A stretch of DNA of 64,000 nucleotides from CAZFLM01 sp964519955 (lineage in GTDB: Bacteria > Armatimonadota > Chthonomonadetes > Chthonomonadales > CAJBBX01). Made by a program: the position numbers and the translations under genes. The notes beneath the pieces are model-generated. The model searched no databases and was not told the DNA's origin. It saw nothing but the letters and a program-made list of their open reading frames with translations. Within the stretch, counting starts at the first letter, position 1. Each line of letters starts with the position of its first letter. Location of the stretch: the NCBI GenBank assembly GCA_964519955.1, contig CAZFLM010000025.1, positions 15,436 to 79,435 on the forward strand. Reading direction: 5' to 3'. Shown here piece after piece: positions 59,247 to 64,000 of this stretch.

Positions 59247-60935
59247 ATGGTCGCGCGAGAGCGATTGGCCCAACTGAAGGCGCAGTTCGGCGAGGACATC
59301 CTGCGGGCCGACCTGCCCGGCGACAGCCGCCTGTTCGTCTATGTGGAGCCGGCGGCGCTGCGCGCGGTCTGCCGCTATGTGTTCCGCGACCTCGATGCGC
59401 GCTACGTCATCAGCATCGGCGCGGACGACCGGCCGTTCTCGGACTGCTACCTCGTCGCGCACGACTTCGCGTTCGACCGCGACGGCATCCTCTGCAGCGT
59501 GTTGGCCCATCTGCCCGCCGACGCGCCCGCCATCGAGAGCATCTCCACCGACGTGCCCGCCGCGAGTTGGGCCGAGCGCGAGTTCCGCGATCTGGTGGGG
59601 ATCGAGCCCGTCGGCCACCCGTACCCGAAGCGCCTGGTGCTGCCCGACGGCTGGCCGGACGGCGCGCACCCGCTGCGGAAGGACGTGCCCTGGAACGAGA
59701 CGCCGGAGGGCTTCGACGAGGACCGCGAGTTCCAGTTCGACGACCCGCCCGAGGGCTGCACTGTCGTCCCGTTCGGTCCGTTCCACCCCACGCTGGACGA
59801 GCCGTCGCACTTCCGCCTATTCGTCGAGGGCGAGCGGGTGCGCGGATGCGAGTACCGCGGGTTCATGGTGCACCGCGGCATCGAGAAGCTCGCCGAGTCG
59901 GTGCTGACGTACAACGACATCACCGTGATGGCGGAGCGCATCTGCGGCATCTGCGGATGCGTGCACAGCGTGGCGTACGTGCAGGCGGTCGAGAGCGCGG
60001 CGGCCATCGACGTGCCTGCCCGCGCCGAGTACATCCGCACGATCATGCTGGAGATCGAGCGGCTGCACAGCCATCTGCTGTGGGTGGGGCTGGCGTGCCA
60101 CATCGTGGGCTTCGACACGCTGTTCATGCAGAGCTTCCGCATCCGCGAGCCCATCATGTGGATCGCGGAGAAGATGACCGGCAACCGCAAGACCTACGGC
60201 CTGTGCGTGGTCGGCGGCGTGCGGTGGGAGATCGGCGACGAGGTAGCGAACGAGCTGCGCCAGGTCCTCGCCAAGCTGGAGACGGAGTGGCGCGAGGTGG
60301 TTGGGGCGGTGAGCAAGGACCGCAATATCCAGAAGCGAACGCGCGGCGTAGGCGTGGCCGACCCGGCCCTGGTGAAGAGCGCGGGGCTTATCGGGCCGGT
60401 GGCGCGCTCGGCGGGTGTGGCCATCGACTGCCGGCGCGATCACCCGTACGCCGCTTACGGCCGGGTCGCGTTCGACGTGATCACGCAGGACGGCTGCGAC
60501 GTGTGGTCGCGGGTGCTGGTGCGGGCGCTGGAGGTGTTCGAGTCGATCCGCATCATCCGCCAGTGCCTGACGAAGATGGAGCCGGGGCCGCTGCTTGCAC
60601 CGATCGACGACGAGCTGCCGGTGGGGCGCCTGGGTCTGTCGTCCGTCGAGGCGCCGCGCGGCGAGTCGCACCACTTCGTGATCACGGGGGAGAACAACCG
60701 ACCGCGGCGGTGGCGGGTGCGCGCGCCGACCTACCAGAACCTGCAGGGCATCCCGGCGATGATCAAGGACCAGCAGCTCGCGGACATGACCATCTCGCTG
60801 GGCAGCATCGACCCGTGCTTCTCGTGCACCGACCGGCTGGAGACGATCGACCTGGCGTCCGGCGCGGCGCGGGTGTGGTCGCCGGAGGAGCTGACGCGAC
60901 TGACGAGGCCGGCGGAAGGGCAGGGGCAGCCATGA
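59247..60935 (+). CDS. Group 4 [NiFe]-hydrogenase large subunit, NuoC/NuoD fusion type
   Basis: 562 residues. The N-terminal ~150 are NuoC-like (30 kDa) and the rest NuoD/HycE-like. The nickel ligands are intact: L1 ERICGICGCVHS (Cys233, Cys236) and L2 DPCFSCTDR (Cys524, Cys527). The chain continues 32 residues beyond Arg530, the usual cleavage point, which matches the maturation protease gene two positions upstream. This marks a true energy-converting hydrogenase (HycE/HyfG type), not a complex I subunit. It begins one base after the antiporter stop and overlaps the next gene by 4 nt. Confidence 0.94.
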   Translation: MVARERLAQLKAQFGEDILRADLPGDSRLFVYVEPAALRAVCRYVFRDLDARYVISIGADDRPFSDCYLVAHDFAFDRDGILCSVLAHLPADAPAIESISTDVPAASWAEREFRDLVGIEPVGHPYPKRLVLPDGWPDGAHPLRKDVPWNETPEGFDEDREFQFDDPPEGCTVVPFGPFHPTLDEPSHFRLFVEGERVRGCEYRGFMVHRGIEKLAESVLTYNDITVMAERICGICGCVHSVAYVQAVESAAAIDVPARAEYIRTIMLEIERLHSHLLWVGLACHIVGFDTLFMQSFRIREPIMWIAEKMTGNRKTYGLCVVGGVRWEIGDEVANELRQVLAKLETEWREVVGAVSKDRNIQKRTRGVGVADPALVKSAGLIGPVARSAGVAIDCRRDHPYAAYGRVAFDVITQDGCDVWSRVLVRALEVFESIRIIRQCLTKMEPGPLLAPIDDELPVGRLGLSSVEAPRGESHHFVITGENNRPRRWRVRAPTYQNLQGIPAMIKDQQLADMTISLGSIDPCFSCTDRLETIDLASGAARVWSPEELTRLTRPAEGQGQP

Positions 60936-61855
60936 GTGGGACCGACGCGCTGGACCTGGTGGGCGGGCTGCTGAACGTGCCGATCGTGCTGGCCGTGGCG
61001 CCTCTGTTCGAGGGGGTGCTGCGCAAGGTGACGGCCATCGTCCAGTCGCGCCAGGGACCTCCGGTCGGCCAGCCCTACCTCGACCTGCTGAAGCTGCTCG
61101 GCAAGGAGGACATCGAGGCGGGCGAGACGCCCCTCGCGCAGCGCCTCGCGACCTGGATGGCGCTGGCCGTCGCGCTCGCCCTGGCGTGGTTCGTGCCGAT
61201 GGGCTTCTCCGCGCCGATCGGGCAGAGCGGCGACGCGATCCTGCTCATCTACCTGCTGACGCTCTCCGGCATCTGCACGCTCTTCATGGCGATGGCGGCG
61301 GGCTCCACGTACTCGCTGATGGGTATGAGCCGCGAGATGATGACCATGATCGCGCTGGAGCCGCTCTTCGCGGTGACCATCGTCGCGGGGGCGATCCACG
61401 TCCACTCTTTGCGGCTCGGGGCGGTGCTGAACGGCTCGGTCTACGCGCCCGGCGCGCCGTGGTCCGGCATCGTGCTGCTGATCGTGCTGGCGCTCTCGTT
61501 CCAGGCCTTCGTCCAGCGCGTCCCGTTCGACATCGCGGAGGCCGAGACGGAGCTGATGGAGGGGCCGCTGCTGGAGTACTCCGGCCCGAAGCTGGCGCTC
61601 GCGAAGTACGCCCAGATGGTGAAGCTGGTGGTCTACAGCGGGCTGTTCGTCGCGCTCTTCCTGCCGTGGGGCAGCGACCAGGCCTTCCCGATCGGCTGGC
61701 TGCTCTTCTGGGGCAAGGTGCTCGTGGTGGTCCTACTGGTGACGCTGGTCGCGGCGACCCACGCGCGGTACCGGATCGACCACGCGGTGCGGCTGTTCGC
61801 GGGCTTGCTGTGCGTGGCGCTGGTTGCGCTGGTCGGCGCGACGTTCGGGTGGTGA
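60932..61855 (+). CDS. NuoH-like membrane subunit (HyfC/HycD type)
   Basis: 307 residues, eight membrane helices. Conserved NuoH features: GVLRKVTAIVQSRQGPPVGQ with PYLDLLKLLGKED at the start, VQRVPFDIAEAETELMEGPL with LEYSGPKLALAKYAQ in the middle. This subunit anchors the hydrogenase arm to the membrane and begins the ion path. ATG overlaps the large-subunit stop. A 63-bp type B palindrome and 153 nt separate it from the next gene. Confidence 0.93.
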   Translation: MSGTDALDLVGGLLNVPIVLAVAPLFEGVLRKVTAIVQSRQGPPVGQPYLDLLKLLGKEDIEAGETPLAQRLATWMALAVALALAWFVPMGFSAPIGQSGDAILLIYLLTLSGICTLFMAMAAGSTYSLMGMSREMMTMIALEPLFAVTIVAGAIHVHSLRLGAVLNGSVYAPGAPWSGIVLLIVLALSFQAFVQRVPFDIAEAETELMEGPLLEYSGPKLALAKYAQMVKLVVYSGLFVALFLPWGSDQAFPIGWLLFWGKVLVVVLLVTLVAATHARYRIDHAVRLFAGLLCVALVALVGATFGW

Positions 61856-61880
61856 CGTGGCGTTGGCGGCCAAGGGGGGA

Positions 61881-61943
61881 GGGTTAAGCAATCGCGACCA
61901 GGGCCGTGCGAGACTGAAGACTGGCAACGCGATTGCTTAGCCC
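61881..61943. repeat. 63-bp palindromic element, type B, copy 2, inside the operon
   Basis: GGGTTAAGCAATCGCG and CGCGATTGCTTAGCCC with one mismatch. The core is the reverse complement of copy 1's (CAGGGCCGTGCGAGACTG ... against CAGACTATG ... CACGGCC). Flanks AAGGGGGGA and CCTGCGGGTG match those of type A elements. Confidence 0.88.
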
Positions 61944-62008
61944 CTGCGGGTGCCTCCTGGCGCAACGGGTGGATTGGCGACGTCGTCGGGTGAACGTGGG
62001 GTGACGGG

Positions 62009-62533
62009 ATGTCCGTTCTGAGCAAGCTGAAGGAAGCGCGGATCTGCCTGGCGGCGGGGCGGGTGACGCTGCCGTACCCGGCGGAGGCGCGGCCCACGCC
62101 CGAGGCGTTCCGCGGGCGGCCCATCTTCGATCCGGCGAAGTGCATCGGGTGCGGCGCCTGCGCCAGCAACTGCCCGGCGCGCGAGATCCTCATCGGGGAC
62201 GTATGCCAGGAGATCCGCATCCTGCACTACCTGGGCCGCCGCTGCACGTACTGCGGGCGCTGCGCGGACGTGTGCCCCGAGGACGCGATCACGATGAGCC
62301 GCGACTTCGAGACGGCGACAGGCGACATCGGCGACCTGGGACAGCGCATCCGCATCTTCATGAGCACCTGCCAGCGCTGCGGGCGGTGCGCGAAGCCCAC
62401 GACGCCGGTCGAGGACCTGAAGCTGAAGGGCTACCGCTTCGACGACGCGGCCAACGAGCGCTGGGTGTGCGAGTCGCGCTCGTTCCTGGAAGGCGATCCG
62501 CTGGTTGACGACATCGAGATCGAACTGGACTGA
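62009..62533 (+). CDS. Hydrogenase 2x[4Fe-4S] subunit (HyfH/HycF type)
   Basis: 174 residues. Two ferredoxin motifs, CIGCGACASNCPAREI and CTYCGRCADVCPEDAI, carry electrons between the small subunit and the soluble parts. A further Cys group, CQRCGRC, suggests an extra cluster or metal site. It starts 153 nt after HyfC-like, with the type B palindrome in the gap; the ribosome-binding site is GGGGTGA. Despite the gap, the gene is clearly part of the same complex. Confidence 0.92.
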   Translation: MSVLSKLKEARICLAAGRVTLPYPAEARPTPEAFRGRPIFDPAKCIGCGACASNCPAREILIGDVCQEIRILHYLGRRCTYCGRCADVCPEDAITMSRDFETATGDIGDLGQRIRIFMSTCQRCGRCAKPTTPVEDLKLKGYRFDDAANERWVCESRSFLEGDPLVDDIEIELD

Positions 62534-62536
62534 GCC

Positions 62537-63073
62537 ATGCTGAGGAACCTGTGCCAGAAGGTGTTCGGGCGGTCGCTGTGGGTCTACCACGCGAACAGCG
62601 GCGGCTGCAACGGGTGCGACATCGAGGTGCTGAACGTGCTGACGCCGTACTACGACGTCGAGCGCTTCGGCATCAAGCTGGTGGGCTCGCCGCGGCACGC
62701 CGACGTGATGCTGTGCCAGGGCCCGGCGATGCGCTCGACCGCGAAGGCCCTCCGCCGCGCCTACGACGCCATGCCCGCGCCGAAGCTGGTCTTCGCGATC
62801 GGCTCGTGCGCGTGCGGCGGCGGCATCTGGCACGACACCTACACGGTGCTCGGCCCCGTGGAGAAGGTGGTCCCCGTCAACTTCTACATCCCCGGCTGCC
62901 CGCCGCGCCCGGAGGCGATCATCTACGGCGTGGCGGTGGCGGTCGGCCTGGTGGACAAGAAGGTTGCCCCGGTCGAGTTCCGCCAGATCGAGTTCCCCAT
63001 CCCTCGCTACCACCCCGAAGACCTGGCGGGCCATGGCGAGCTGGTGGTGTACGAGAAGGCGGAGCAGGTGTAG
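62537..63073 (+). CDS. Hydrogenase small subunit (HyfI/HycG, NuoB type)
   Basis: 178 residues. The proximal [4Fe-4S] ligands are in NSGGCNGCDIEVLN, IGSCACGGGIWHD and PGCPPRPEAIIYG. It hands electrons to the nickel site of the large subunit. It follows HyfH-like by three nt and ends the operon before a strong hairpin. No second antiporter (HyfD/HyfF) or NuoI-like extra gene is present. Confidence 0.94.
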   Translation: MLRNLCQKVFGRSLWVYHANSGGCNGCDIEVLNVLTPYYDVERFGIKLVGSPRHADVMLCQGPAMRSTAKALRRAYDAMPAPKLVFAIGSCACGGGIWHDTYTVLGPVEKVVPVNFYIPGCPPRPEAIIYGVAVAVGLVDKKVAPVEFRQIEFPIPRYHPEDLAGHGELVVYEKAEQV

Positions 63074-63084
63074 GAGACTCTGTG

Positions 63085-63124
63085 GGCGACGGCCGGCAGT
63101 GGCTCGACGCTGCCGGCCGTCGCC
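63085..63124 (+). terminator. Hairpin after the hydrogenase operon
   Basis: GGCGACGGCCGGCAG (63085-63099) and CTGCCGGCCGTCGCC (63110-63124) pair perfectly (15 bp, 10-nt loop) right after the last hydrogenase gene. No T-tract follows. From 63125 to 63336 I see nothing coding. Confidence 0.7.
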
Positions 63125-63336
63125 TCGAACGCGCCTGACCTGATAGTCGCCCCCTACGATGCTGCCATAGAGCCGCGCTGCACGCCTGCGGCCCTACCTA
63201 GAGAACCTTGGGGGCGTCGAGGCTGGTCGGGGCTTGCGTTTGCGCCGTCGGTCGGCATACTTTCGTGCTGCGACGACCGCTTCGCAGTCAGTGGCGCTGA
63301 CACGTGCGCAGTGCTCGGAGGCCGGTGCCAGCGCCT

Positions 63337-63594
63337 CTATGCAGGACCGCATAGGAGGTCAGCCACCTTGACCAGGAACTCGACAGCGGCGGCAATGCCC
63401 GACCCGTACAGCGGGATCCTCCGCAACCATGGGAGAGCCACCTCGATGATGGGCCTGACCTTGTGGTAGACCTTGCACAACTCCTCTTTTGAGGGCAGAG
63501 CGTCAGCGCTCACTGGCGTTACGGCGTCCTGGATCTGAGAAAGCGCGCTCGTCAGACGCTGCCCTTCCTCGGGTGAGAGCACTACCTCGGCCAT
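63337..63594 (-). CDS. Small helical protein, unknown
   Basis: 85 residues from ATG 63594, chosen because GGAGGA precedes it by seven nt; two further upstream starts are open. The chain is helical (LSPEEGQRLTSALSQIQDAV) with a moderately hydrophobic end (ALPWLRRIPLYGSGIAAAVE, FLVKVADLLC). It may lie next to or in a membrane. I recognise no family, and no partner gene is adjacent. Confidence 0.55.
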   Translation of the reverse strand: MAEVVLSPEEGQRLTSALSQIQDAVTPVSADALPSKEELCKVYHKVRPIIEVALPWLRRIPLYGSGIAAAVEFLVKVADLLCGPA

Positions 63595-63808
63595 CGCAAT
63601 GTCCTCCATTGCCATCGCGGCGTGCACGCAGGTGCGTGCGACGAATGTGGTGCTGAGCAAGTGCGGGTACCTTCAGCGGTTAGGACCGGCGTTCTTGGCA
63701 CCACTCAGGCGGGCCGTCGAGCGGTACCTGTCACGCCCGTATCGCAGCATGCCGTTTCCAGCATATGGCGGCGGATAGACTCGCCGCAATCCCACAATTG
63801 TGTGCACT

Positions 63809-64000
63809 TCACTCCACCTCCCCGCCCACCGCCACCAGCCCGCGCTTCATGGCCACGATGACGGCTGCGCTGCGGGAGTTGACGCCGAGGAGGTCGCAGG
63901 CGCGGGCGAACTCGCAATGGATGGTGTGGGGCGAGCGGCAGAGGACGACGGCGAGCGTCTTGTCGCTCGTGTCCTCGGTGTCGACGCTGGCCTGGAGCAA
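63809..64000 (-). CDS. LuxR-type helix-turn-helix protein, C-terminal part only
   Basis: The last ~63 codons; the rest lies beyond the right edge. The LuxR/FixJ helix-turn-helix is visible: LAVVLCRSPHTIHCEFARAC (SPHTIHxxF recognition part) and DLLGVNSRSAAVIVAMKRGL (the LGVxSRxxAV closing helix). The usual first helix (E-x-E-V-x-x-x-x-A-x-G) is only partly seen. A response regulator or LuxR solo would fit. Confidence 0.65.
   Translation of the reverse strand: MLQASVDTEDTSDKTLAVVLCRSPHTIHCEFARACDLLGVNSRSAAVIVAMKRGLVAVGGEVE

Noticed and set aside
59247..60935. Complex I (NuoCD) instead of hydrogenase
   Set aside because: Both nickel-binding CxxC motifs, a cleavable tail and an adjacent maturation protease mark a true hydrogenase.
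1..64000. tRNA or rRNA genes
   Set aside because: I saw no TPsiC-arm-like GGTTCRA pattern with matching acceptor stems and no rRNA-like stretches; a tRNA search program would be decisive.

Overview
The window is a G+C-rich bacterial chromosome segment. It combines ThuA-like, DUF1549/DUF1553, DUF1501, PPC-domain and DUF4091 proteins, several secreted glycoside hydrolases, DinB and GNAT proteins, and a TolC/MacAB-type export set that implies an outer membrane. This mix fits Armatimonadota best, with Planctomycetota and other polysaccharide-degrading diderms as alternatives. The assignment is inference: no rRNA or other marker gene lies here. Strong codon bias opens many long shadow frames, so coding calls rest on domains, ribosome-binding sites and operon overlaps.

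Layout. 1-7.5 kb: the start of a sialidase-like gene, divergent from a ThuA-DUF1549/1553-DUF1501-PPC operon, then a convergent transglutaminase-like gene. 7.7-11.1 kb: a sugar ABC importer (Tat-exported binding protein and two permeases, no ATPase). 11.1-16.2 kb: repeats, a GNAT acetyltransferase, small genes, a secreted unknown and a GH9 enzyme. 16.2-22.4 kb: a MarR regulator and TolC-like protein divergent from a MacA/MacB/FtsX-type exporter, with a palindromic operator between them. 22.5-32 kb: DinB, a secreted Gly/Arg-rich protein, a GH43-like propeller, a second repeat island, a DUF4091 protein, two ankyrin proteins and an AbiE-like toxin-antitoxin pair. 32-40.3 kb: an alpha/beta hydrolase overlapping a 1449-residue GH42-like enzyme, cspA with a long leader, an ABC-F ATPase and a zinc-finger membrane protein. 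40.5-48.4 kb: a compact run of propeller, NHL, ABC-2 ATPase, permease-redoxin, permease-TPR and YncE-like genes. 48.4-51.5 kb: an ECF sigma factor, a probable anti-sigma factor and a large membrane protein. 52.2-63.1 kb: an energy-converting group 4 [NiFe]-hydrogenase operon joined to an FdhF-like molybdoprotein and sulfhydrogenase HydB/HydG subunits. The right end holds a small unknown gene and a partial LuxR-type regulator.

How the parts fit. The left half looks like a saprophyte's toolkit: secreted hydrolases, an importer and accessory enzymes. Nine genes there share an upstream element made of CAGGA, a short G+C-rich hairpin and GGCGAA, directly before the ribosome-binding site; it may be a common promoter or leader signal. 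Short palindromic elements of two cores (CACAGCATTCGCG and TTAAGCAATCGCG) with common outer flanks sit between genes, one of them inside the hydrogenase operon. A third REP-like family is inserted in frame in two genes. The hydrogenase operon should couple H2 production to ion pumping, but its FdhF-like subunit has lost the selenocysteine/cysteine, histidine and arginine that define formate dehydrogenase, so the electron donor is open. I consider the shared upstream element, the modular palindromes, and the hydrogenase with a non-formate molybdoprotein the most promising novelties.
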